Below are positions 1 through 5,676 of a stretch of 5,676 nucleotides of DNA, one piece after another. Made by a program: the position numbers and the translations under genes. Location of the stretch: the NCBI GenBank assembly GCA_021733705.1, contig JAIPKF010000108.1:1-5676 (forward strand), given 5' to 3'. Numbering within the stretch: position 1 is the stretch's first letter; the number at the start of each line of letters is the position of its first letter. The notes below the pieces were generated by a model. It was given only the letters and a program-made list of their open reading frames with translations. It made no database searches and was not told where the DNA came from. The stretch comes from Chthoniobacterales bacterium (GTDB lineage: Bacteria; Verrucomicrobiota; Verrucomicrobiia; Chthoniobacterales; UBA6821).

Positions 1-11
1 GAAACCTCAAA

Positions 12-1316
12 TTAATTCTTTGCAGCAGGAGTGGAATTAGGTGAAGCAGGGATTGGTGTGGCTGCTGCGGGGGCTTTTGTTGGTATAGTAGTAGAAGAAG
101 GAGCTTTATCTGGGGCAGAAGGTTTTATTGAAGCAGGAGTAATAATTGCTGGTGCAGGGAGAAAATTTTCAATCTTTGCTGTTTGACGAAGTTGTTGCAT
201 CTCTCCTTTAAAAGCTGCACGACGCTTCTGGTTTTGAAGATAAGCAATAATGTTCGGTTTAACCTCAACAAAGGTTGCTGTTCCTGCTGGTTTTTTCTCA
301 GCAACTTTGATGACATGAAAACCAAACTTTGTTTTTACTGGAGTGGCGCTTACAGAACCAATCTTTTGATCAAAGGCTGCTGAAGCAAATTCAGGAACCA
401 TCTGGCTCTTGCTGAAAAAACCGAGATCACCACCCCGTTGCTTAGCACCTGGTTCTTCTGAAAGTTCCATTGCTAGTTTAGAAAAATCTTCCCCTTTATT
501 AGCTCTCACAATAGCAGCTTTAGCAGCCGCTTCCTTTGCTTTCACAACAGAATCAGAAGCACCTTGGGGTACTAAGAAAAGAATATGTGATGCCTTCACC
601 ATTTCTGGATTAGCAAATTGTTTAATATTTTCATTGTAGAATTTTTGAGCATCAGCATCTGTTACAATATCCTTTCCTTGTATCTGTTCTTTCATCCACT
701 TTGTCTGACGCATCGATTTTTTTAAATTACTTGTAAATTGATCCATGGGTTGTCCCGATTTTTTCAGTTCTGCATTGAAGGCTTCAGGTGTTGGAAATTG
801 TTTTTGAATCTTTTCAATCTCAGCATTGACATCAGCATCAGAAACCTCCGTTCCCGAAGATTTTTTATCAACAAGCTTCTCCATAATGAGAGCATCTAAA
901 ATTTGATGATACCCTTGAATTTTTTGGTCAGCAGTAAGTGTCGCTGGATTGATATTGCTGGAAGCAACAGCCTCTTTAAATGCCTTCTCTAAGTCTGCTT
1001 TAGAAATTTTTGTTCCATCAACAATGGCCACAGGATCCTTCAATGCAATGACAGTGGAAGAAGCTCCAGAGACCTTGGCACTAGAATCTTTATCCTTACG
1101 AGCTCCTAATTTTTCCTTTGCAGCAGCTACTGCATCTTTTGCTTTTGCAAGAGCTTTTTCAGTAGCACTTGAAGAATCACCCTGTGCGGATGATGTCGTG
1201 GTGATTGGAGCAGGACTTGCTGCTGGAGCAGGTGCTATTTGAGCTTTCAGTAAAGAAGCTGCTAGAAAAGGAGTAACGAGGAATGTGAACAAGGTAAGAT
1301 TCGTGTGTGACTTCAT
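12..1316 (-). CDS. Exported SurA/PpiC-type parvulin peptidyl-prolyl cis-trans isomerase
   Basis: The 434-residue protein probably catalyses proline cis-trans isomerisation and acts as a chaperone on proteins outside the inner membrane. Residues 1-25 form a signal peptide (charged start, hydrophobic stretch, probable cleavage after LKA). An Ala/Lys-rich helical stretch at about 51-75 is followed by a SurA-N-like helical chaperone region at about 95-215. The single parvulin domain spans about 236-340, with the family landmarks KASHILF (241-247), GGDLGFF (295-301), a VPEFASAAF segment (307-315) and FGFHVIKV (331-338). Residues 387-434 are a Pro/Ala/Thr/Ser-rich low-complexity tail, unusual for the core family. 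The ATG start is chosen because it leads straight into the signal peptide; no clear Shine-Dalgarno precedes it. It is divergent from the tRNA and ubiE. Class is firm; the exact family member (SurA, PrsA or PpiC) is not resolved. Confidence 0.93.
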   Translation of the reverse strand: MKSHTNLTLFTFLVTPFLAASLLKAQIAPAPAASPAPITTTSSAQGDSSSATEKALAKAKDAVAAAKEKLGARKDKDSSAKVSGASSTVIALKDPVAIVDGTKISKADLEKAFKEAVASSNINPATLTADQKIQGYHQILDALIMEKLVDKKSSGTEVSDADVNAEIEKIQKQFPTPEAFNAELKKSGQPMDQFTSNLKKSMRQTKWMKEQIQGKDIVTDADAQKFYNENIKQFANPEMVKASHILFLVPQGASDSVVKAKEAAAKAAIVRANKGEDFSKLAMELSEEPGAKQRGGDLGFFSKSQMVPEFASAAFDQKIGSVSATPVKTKFGFHVIKVAEKKPAGTATFVEVKPNIIAYLQNQKRRAAFKGEMQQLRQTAKIENFLPAPAIITPASIKPSAPDKAPSSTTIPTKAPAAATPIPASPNSTPAAKN

Positions 1317-1467
1317 AGGTAATAAATATGTGCCATGAGATAAGTAAATGCGCCAGTAGAATTTTAAAAAAACTGTAATTATTTAAAATTTATTGATGAT
1401 TTACATTTTTCAATAAGTTAGTGAAAGTATCACACATTGGATGTGTGGCACAATCAAATATCCATAC
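1317..1467. other. AT-rich spacer between divergent transcription units
   Basis: This spacer is about 27% G+C by direct count and contains no convincing gene. It must hold the promoter of the leftward parvulin gene, and perhaps that of the rightward tRNA unless the adjoining repeat supplies it. I could not pick a convincing -35/-10 pair on either strand. Its only clear structure is the stem-loop at 1431-1447, listed separately. Together with the repeat R1 it makes a 333-bp stretch free of genes. Confidence 0.6.
1431..1447. promoter_or_regulatory. Perfect 7-bp inverted repeat with 3-base loop
   Basis: CACACAT (1431-1437) and ATGTGTG (1441-1447) are exact reverse complements around the loop TGG; an RNA could add a U-G pair from 1430 and 1448. 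No T-run follows on either strand, so it is not a classic intrinsic terminator. It lies in the divergent spacer, 20 bp left of repeat R1. It could be an operator or a stem-loop in a leader transcript. The structure is seen; any function is inference. Confidence 0.4.
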
Positions 1468-1649
1468 TAGCCCGGATATTTCATGCTGGTCGTGACGAGG
1501 AGGCCGCGAAGGCTGATGGGGTAAGGCGAGCGATGAAGTCTGACGACGGATGTATGAGTACATACTGCCCGAGGAGGATTTCGAGCTCAACGCAGCATCC
1601 ATCTGGCTTCCCGGCTTCCGTAGTAGATTGGTATGAAATATTCGGGCTA
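1468..1649 (+). repeat. 182-bp MITE-like element, copy R1, with terminal inverted repeats
   Basis: The element starts TAGCCCGGATATTTCA and ends TGAAATATTCGGGCTA; these 16-bp ends are inverted copies with one mismatch, and the match extends one base further inward. A second copy of the same 182-bp length lies at 2541-2722 in the opposite orientation. Ungapped, 133 of 182 bases agree (73%); two compensating one-base gaps near 1610-1630 raise this slightly. Identical blocks include 1507-1521, 1532-1547 and 1558-1569. It is 54% G+C by count, about twice the spacer beside it. The terminal TA pairs could be duplicated target, which would make the element proper 1470-1647. TA duplication is known for the IS630/Tc1/mariner group, but no transposase is present here. 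Reading frames cross it on both strands, but the mismatches with R2 show no codon bias, so it is treated as non-coding. The last base directly precedes the tRNA-Leu gene. Confidence 0.85.
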
Positions 1650-1731
1650 GCTCACGTGGCGAAATTGGCAGACGCGTACGTCTCAGAAGCGTATGGGTAA
1701 TTCCATGGAGGTTCGAGTCCTCTCGTGAGCA
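1650..1731 (+). tRNA. tRNA-Leu (anticodon CAG)
   Basis: This is a complete class II tRNA. The acceptor stem pairs 1650-1656 (GCTCACG) with 1724-1730 (CGTGAGC), and A1731 is the discriminator. The D-stem pairs GCG 1659-1661 with CGC 1673-1675 and the loop holds the conserved GG (1667-1668). The anticodon stem pairs 1677-1681 with 1689-1693 including one G-U; the loop CTCAGAA puts anticodon CAG at 1684-1686, reading CUG. A long variable arm (1694-1706, TGG/CCA stem) is typical of leucine tRNAs. The T-arm (1707-1723) has the TTCGAGT loop. The 3' CCA is not encoded and must be added after transcription. Its first base follows the terminal base of repeat R1, so the 5' leader of the precursor comes from the repeat if transcription starts upstream. 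A seven-T run at 1738-1744 follows it. Confidence 0.96.
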
Positions 1732-1829
1732 AACTAATTTTTTTACAATCTTCAAATAAAATTGGGATTTTTCACACCCTCTTTTTAGAAATAATCATTC
1801 ACAGCTTTATATCATTGGTTTTTTGATTC

Positions 1830-2543
1830 ATGAATCCCGAATATGTTAAAGATCTCTTTTGCTCGATTGCAGGACGCTATGCATTGGTGAACCACTTATT
1901 ATCTGGTGGTCTTGATTTCTGGTGGCGCCATTGTGTTGCAAAAAAAGTGCAACTGTGGAATCCCAAAAACATTCTTGATGTTGCCACTGGCAATGGTGAA
2001 TTGGCTTTTGATCTAAGAAAAAAATTACCTAATACAGAAATTATTGGAGTCGATTTCTGTGCTCCGATGCTCGAACAAGCTCGATTAAAACAAATTCAAC
2101 GAGCCCAAAAAAAGATTACTGCAAAATCGATTGCCTTCCTAGAAGCCGATGGCCTCTCCCTCCCCTACGAAGAAAAATCTTTTGATGTCGTTACCATTTC
2201 TTTTGGTCTTCGCAACATGGCTTCCTGGGAGGATGGGTTACGAGAAATATACCGTATTTTAAGACCTGGAGGTCATCTTTTAATCCTCGATTTTTCACTA
2301 CCTACATCTTCTCTCCTGCGTCCTGCATACCGTTTCTACTTGCACCACCTCTTGCCACACCTTGCTGGTTGGGTTACAGGGAATAGTAATGCCTATGAAT
2401 ATATGGGAGGATCAATTGAAGCCTTTCCCTCAGGAAAAAAAATGCTCTCTTTACTCAAAAAATGTGATTTCTTCCATGCCACTGCTGACCCAATGACCTT
2501 TGGAATTGTTACTATTTATACGGCAGCAAAGATGAGTTCCTAG
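1830..2543 (+). CDS. ubiE: UbiE/MenG demethylmenaquinone C-methyltransferase
   Basis: The 237-residue protein is an S-adenosylmethionine-dependent methyltransferase of the UbiE/COQ5 family, which carries out the C-methylation that turns demethylmenaquinone into menaquinone (or the equivalent ubiquinone step). SAM-binding motif I is ILDVATGNGELA (48-59), with an acidic motif II end at VDFCAPM (74-80). SFGLRNM (124-130), the RILRPGGHLLILDFS signature (142-156) and YEYMGGSIEAFPSG near the end (189-202) are family hallmarks. The usual YDxxN of signature 1 reads YALVN (17-21), an Asp-to-Ala change. Length is normal. The ATG lies inside a 12-bp palindrome (1825-1836) and has no evident Shine-Dalgarno; a weak TTTAGA (1784-1789) / TATATC (1808-1813) promoter with an 18-bp spacer is possible. 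The TAG stop (2541-2543) is the first three bases of repeat R2. Menaquinone is the likely product if the verrucomicrobial placement holds. Confidence 0.95.
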   Translation: MNPEYVKDLFCSIAGRYALVNHLLSGGLDFWWRHCVAKKVQLWNPKNILDVATGNGELAFDLRKKLPNTEIIGVDFCAPMLEQARLKQIQRAQKKITAKSIAFLEADGLSLPYEEKSFDVVTISFGLRNMASWEDGLREIYRILRPGGHLLILDFSLPTSSLLRPAYRFYLHHLLPHLAGWVTGNSNAYEYMGGSIEAFPSGKKMLSLLKKCDFFHATADPMTFGIVTIYTAAKMSS

Positions 2544-2722
2544 CCCACATATTTCATACCGATTCTGCTGCGGCTTGCGAATACCTGATGGATACTGCGT
2601 CAGCTTCGAATTGCTCCTCCGGCAGTATGTACACGCGGATATGTCGTCAGACTTCATCTCTCGCCTTGCCCCATCAGCCTTCGTAGCTCTCTTATCACGA
2701 TCAGTGTGAAATATCCGGGCTA
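2541..2722 (-). repeat. 182-bp MITE-like element, copy R2, inverted relative to R1
   Basis: In the minus orientation this copy starts with the same 16 bases as R1 (TAGCCCGGATATTTCA, complement of 2707-2722) and ends TGAAATATGTGGGCTA. Its two ends match each other in 14 of 16 positions. It has the same length as R1 and about 73% ungapped identity; the conserved core 2669-2683 matches R1 1507-1521 exactly. G+C is 51% by count. It occupies almost the whole space between two convergent genes: its first three plus-strand bases are the ubiE stop codon, and it ends 6 bp before the protease stop (2729-2731). Flanks share only TA. No T-run is seen, so it does not look like a standard bidirectional terminator. 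The reading frame crossing it on the minus strand is best explained as spurious. Confidence 0.85.
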
Positions 2723-2728
2723 AAAGTT

Positions 2729-4567
2729 CTAATAATCGATGTTCCAATAATAGTCTGACCATTCAATTTTTGATTTATTAAAATCAAGATTTTGGTTCAT
2801 TGAGTTAACCCATTCAATATCACTTTCATGGGGAGTATAAAGATCTCGATCGCTCGGTGTTGGCCCCATTAAAGCTTGTCCAATGTTTAACGATCCACCG
2901 GTGATTGTTTTCCCTTCAAGTGACTGATTTTTATCCGTGGCATGAAGTAATCGTGCAATGAGCTGTCGATACGATTCCTTGGGAAAATGGGCTTTTAAAA
3001 GCGCAAAGGCTCCAGTTACAAAAGGAGCTGCAGCAGATGTTCCATCCATGCGTTGGTGTGCATCATCAGAGCTATTCCATGTTGAGAAGATATCTACCCC
3101 AGGTGCAGCTAGGTGAACATTGTCACCTCCATAGTTAGAAAAGGTGGCAAGGTAACCCCACGGATCCAATGCAGCTACATTTACAATGTTATCAAGCTGA
3201 AAAGAGCCTGGATAAAGTAGCCAACTATTACTTTCATCCCTAGTATCATTGCCCGCACCTGTTACCACAATGATTCCGTGGTCTCGAGCACGTTTGTAGG
3301 CTTCATATTCGGCATAAGACCAAGAATAACCCCCAAAGCTACAATTGATAATTTGAGCTCCATGATTAATAGCATAGTCGAGGCAAGTAATCTCATCACT
3401 TCTCACTCCATCACCACCAGGCCCCAAGTATTTACACGCCATGAGTTGTACTTTCCAGGCGACCCCAGCAACCCCATACATTGTTTGACCATTCTCACTG
3501 CTATAAGCCCCAATAGTCCCAGCACAATGAGTACCATGTCCTGAATATGGATCTAGGTCACTGGCAACAGACATCGGATCTCCGTTATCGTCATAGGCAT
3601 TCCAGCCATAGAGATCACCTGCTGCTGAGGGTCTGGGATTATGCCACATATTAGGAGCAAGATCATGGTGGTTATAACGAATACCGGTATCAATAACTGC
3701 CACAATGACTGAAGAAGCATCCGTACGAATATCCCAAGCAGCCTCAGCATTGATCCCTGAATAGCAAGAATAGTAGGATTGATCATTAGCATCAGGACGG
3801 TAATATTGGTACCATGTACTGTGTCCATCATAGTTAGGCATAAAATAGTGACTAGGCCAGAATGCCCATTGATCCGATTTGTAGAGAGGCTTCTCTGGCA
3901 TTTTATGGAGGTGAGAGAGGAAATCAGGCTCTCCAATTCCTGCAGTTGCGGAGGTGCTTTTTTCTAAAGCTTCAGGAAGTGACTCTAGTTTCGATGAGAG
4001 CAAGTTAAGACGATAGAGGGGAGCATTGGAATTTACTTTCACAATAGAAGTAGCCAATGAACCCATTTTCTTAAGAAATTTTTGAGGATCTTCTCCCTCC
4101 GCTAAGGTCACTAGTAAATGGCTTGCAACCATCTCCTCACGGATCACTACAGAGTTATTTTTTTCATCCACGACCTCTTCGGTACGAATCAAGGGATATT
4201 TAAAATTGGTCTTAAGAATTCTCAGTCGTGTTTTTTCTCCAGGTTCTGGTCCATCTACTTGAGCAGACTCCACAACCGTACCTCCAGGAAATTCTTGGAG
4301 TTCTTGATCTGAAAGATGATCGAGTGGTGCTGGAACGATCGGAATCGTTCGGCGAGCTTGGAGAGAAGCACTCCCATTACTTTGATTCGCATTCGATTGC
4401 TTAAAATACTTATGTCCAATAACAGAAATATTTTTTTGGGCTGCACAAGAAGTGGCTACCGGACTCTTTTTTTTCTCACAAAAGAAAAAGCCACACTTCC
4501 ATGCAAACGCGGCCAAAACTAAAAAAAGAAGAAGTAAGAAAATGCTGGAAGAACGGGGGGCTTTCAT
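2729..4567 (-). CDS. Secreted subtilisin-like S8 serine protease, preproenzyme
   Basis: The 612-residue protein is a subtilase predicted to act outside the cytoplasmic membrane. Residues about 8-23 form a hydrophobic signal segment after a basic start. Residues about 26-275 hold a long pro-region; its part VASHLLVTLAEGEDPQKFLKKM (147-168) onward resembles subtilase inhibitory propeptides. The S8 catalytic domain covers about 280-565. The catalytic Asp is in VIDTGI (Asp293), the catalytic His in GHGTHCAG (His344), the oxyanion Asn in GAGN (Asn440) and the nucleophile in DGTSAAAP (Ser511), so all four key residues are intact. A short tail (about 568-612) is rich in Asp, Asn, Trp and Tyr. Cys25 and Cys30 lie near the signal segment, but neither sits in a good lipobox. 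The gene lies 88 bp downstream of ftsK on the same strand, so co-transcription is possible. No Shine-Dalgarno is seen before the ATG. Its substrate is unknown. Confidence 0.94.
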   Translation of the reverse strand: MKAPRSSSIFLLLLFLVLAAFAWKCGFFFCEKKKSPVATSCAAQKNISVIGHKYFKQSNANQSNGSASLQARRTIPIVPAPLDHLSDQELQEFPGGTVVESAQVDGPEPGEKTRLRILKTNFKYPLIRTEEVVDEKNNSVVIREEMVASHLLVTLAEGEDPQKFLKKMGSLATSIVKVNSNAPLYRLNLLSSKLESLPEALEKSTSATAGIGEPDFLSHLHKMPEKPLYKSDQWAFWPSHYFMPNYDGHSTWYQYYRPDANDQSYYSCYSGINAEAAWDIRTDASSVIVAVIDTGIRYNHHDLAPNMWHNPRPSAAGDLYGWNAYDDNGDPMSVASDLDPYSGHGTHCAGTIGAYSSENGQTMYGVAGVAWKVQLMACKYLGPGGDGVRSDEITCLDYAINHGAQIINCSFGGYSWSYAEYEAYKRARDHGIIVVTGAGNDTRDESNSWLLYPGSFQLDNIVNVAALDPWGYLATFSNYGGDNVHLAAPGVDIFSTWNSSDDAHQRMDGTSAAAPFVTGAFALLKAHFPKESYRQLIARLLHATDKNQSLEGKTITGGSLNIGQALMGPTPSDRDLYTPHESDIEWVNSMNQNLDFNKSKIEWSDYYWNIDY

Positions 4568-4655
4568 AAAAGAGAGAAAAATAAAGCTCCATTTCTTAAA
4601 GGCAAGTAAAAAGGAGGCCCTACGTCCACTTGTTCGTTCTTAAAAAAAATTAAAA

Positions 4656-5676
4656 CTATCCAAGATCTATTAAAATCTCACGATCGCGAGCTCCATCCTT
4701 AGGTCCTAAAATACCACGTTGCTCCAAAATATCGACCACGCGTGCTGCGCGTGTGTAGCCGAGGCGAAGGCGACGTTGAAGCATCGATGTGGAGGCTTTC
4801 TTTTCTTGGCGAATAATCTCCAAGCATTTTGTAACGAGCTCCTCTTCCTCCTCAGTGATATCTTCCTCAGGCATTGTTGCATTGGAAAGTTTTGCAGCAA
4901 TAGAGGGTTCAAAGATCGGCGAGCTCTGCGCTCCAAGAAAATCGACCACCCTTCCAATCTCCTCATCGGTAACAAGCACTCCTTGAGCTCGCAAGACCTT
5001 AGCACTTCCTGGTGGCAAATAGAGCATATCCCCCTGTCCTAACAAACGATCAGCTCCATTTTGGTCGAGAATGACTCGGCTATCGAGTTTGGAAGCTACT
5101 TGGAAAGCGATACGAGTGGGAATATTCGCCTTGATGATTCCAGTCACCACATCAGCTCGTGGAGTTTGTGTGGCCACAATCATATGAATTCCTGCAGCAC
5201 GTGCCATCTGAGTAATACGAGCTATAGCCGACTCCACATCTGCAGGAGCCGTTTGCATGAGATCCGCCAACTCATCGACAATAACTACGATAAAGGGCAT
5301 AAAGTCTGGAATAATAATTTCCTCTTCACGTGAAGATTGATACGGAACTGCTTTTGCAGTAGGTAGCTCCTCTTCGAGCAAAGAGGCAGTAGTGAGATCA
5401 CCTCCCAGCAAGGGATCGTTTGTTTCTTCGTGGATAATTGAATCAAGAGGCTCCTCTACCATCTCTTTATGAGGCTTAGGACGAGCATTAAAACCGCTGA
5501 TATTGCGGACCCCCGTTTTTGCAAAAATCTTGTAACGTAATTCCATTTCATCAATGACCCAACGGAGTGCAAGCAAGACTTTTTTGGGGTCGGTTACCAC
5601 AGGTGTTACCAAGTGTGGTAGCTTGTTGTAGATCTGCATCTCCACAACCTTTGGATCGATCATGATAAAACGAAGC
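4656..5676 (-). CDS. ftsK: DNA translocase FtsK, C-terminal part (5' end outside window)
   Basis: FtsK is a hexameric ATP-driven DNA pump at the division septum that moves and helps resolve sister chromosomes. The frame runs off the right edge: codons upstream of the first ATG (5663) encode Leu-Arg-Phe-Ile, continuing the conserved FIMIDPKVVE motif, so that ATG is not the start. The membrane domain and Walker A are outside the window. Numbering from that Met, the sequence shows YNxLPHLVTPVVTDPKK (12-28), Walker B FIVVIVDELADLM (124-136), the conserved ARAAGIHMIVATQTPRADVVTG segment (154-175), and the RLLGQGDMLYLPPG motif (206-219). A winged-helix gamma domain for directional DNA recognition occupies about 275-335 (ASTSMLQRRLRLGYTRAARV). 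A Glu-rich variable insert lies at about 61-118. The S8 protease gene follows on the same strand. Confidence 0.97.
   Translation of the reverse strand, partial: LRFIMIDPKVVEMQIYNKLPHLVTPVVTDPKKVLLALRWVIDEMELRYKIFAKTGVRNISGFNARPKPHKEMVEEPLDSIIHEETNDPLLGGDLTTASLLEEELPTAKAVPYQSSREEEIIIPDFMPFIVVIVDELADLMQTAPADVESAIARITQMARAAGIHMIVATQTPRADVVTGIIKANIPTRIAFQVASKLDSRVILDQNGADRLLGQGDMLYLPPGSAKVLRAQGVLVTDEEIGRVVDFLGAQSSPIFEPSIAAKLSNATMPEEDITEEEEELVTKCLEIIRQEKKASTSMLQRRLRLGYTRAARVVDILEQRGILGPKDGARDREILIDLG

Noticed and set aside
1437..1700. 87-codon plus-strand reading frame whose translation resembles that of R2
   Set aside because: The similarity is DNA-level repeat similarity: mismatches are even over codon positions, compensating single-base gaps are likely, and the frame runs into the tRNA.
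1738..1744. T-run after the tRNA as an intrinsic terminator
   Set aside because: The only hairpin before it is the tRNA itself, so a dedicated terminator cannot be supported.
1390..1755. 121-codon minus-strand reading frame across R1 and the tRNA
   Set aside because: It spans the whole tRNA-Leu and the repeat, and the repeat's mismatches with its second copy show no codon-position bias.
2451..2762. 103-codon minus-strand reading frame across R2
   Set aside because: It overlaps the ends of ubiE and the S8 protease gene and exists only because the repeat is open in this frame.
3553..3936. 127-codon minus-strand reading frame
   Set aside because: It is an out-of-frame shadow inside the S8 catalytic domain, whose intact active-site motifs show which frame is real.
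4476..4496. Cysteines near the protease signal segment as a lipoprotein site
   Set aside because: The residues before Cys25 (AWK) and Cys30 (FFF) do not fit a lipobox.
4611..4617. AAGGAGG on the plus strand, a perfect Shine-Dalgarno match
   Set aside because: No convincing plus-strand start or gene follows; the region is the spacer between two minus-strand genes.
4677..4690. Near-palindrome CTCACGATCGCGAG at the end of ftsK as a terminator stem
   Set aside because: It is inside the coding sequence, the stem is short with a G-T pair, and the T-rich run on the minus strand begins too far downstream.

Overview
The window suggests a member of the Verrucomicrobiota (PVC superphylum). This rests only on remembered family resemblance of the FtsK, UbiE and parvulin proteins, and a chlamydial relative is the main alternative. 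The genome segment is moderately AT-rich, all genes are intact except where the window cuts them, and the coding starts visible here lack clear Shine-Dalgarno sequences.

Layout from left to right. A minus-strand gene (12-1316) encodes an exported SurA/PpiC-type peptidyl-prolyl isomerase. Its upstream side is an AT-rich spacer (1317-1467) with a perfect 7-bp stem-loop. Next is a 182-bp element with inverted ends (R1, 1468-1649) that stops exactly one base before the first base of a tRNA-Leu(CAG) gene (1650-1731). A plus-strand ubiE/menG quinone methyltransferase follows (1830-2543). A second 182-bp copy of the element, in the opposite orientation (R2, 2541-2722), fills the gap between ubiE and the next gene and supplies the ubiE stop codon. 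Two minus-strand genes follow: a secreted subtilisin-like S8 protease (2729-4567), and upstream of it the 3' part of ftsK (4656 to the right edge), 88 bp away and possibly co-transcribed.

The main point of interest is the pair R1/R2. They have equal length, are about three-quarters identical, and share 16-bp terminal inverted repeats flanked by or including TA. They are about 51-54% GC, against about 27% in the spacer next to R1. Mismatches fall evenly over the three codon positions, so the reading frames through them are not genes. They look like non-autonomous miniature transposable elements (MITE-like) or a structured repeat family, and each sits flush against a functional boundary. The empty site of R2 can be reconstructed: insertion at the TA of a TAA stop codon would turn it into TAG and leave UbiE unchanged.

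The protein genes are ordinary housekeeping or envelope functions (periplasmic folding, respiratory quinone methylation, secreted proteolysis, chromosome segregation). Nothing in the sequence ties them into one system.
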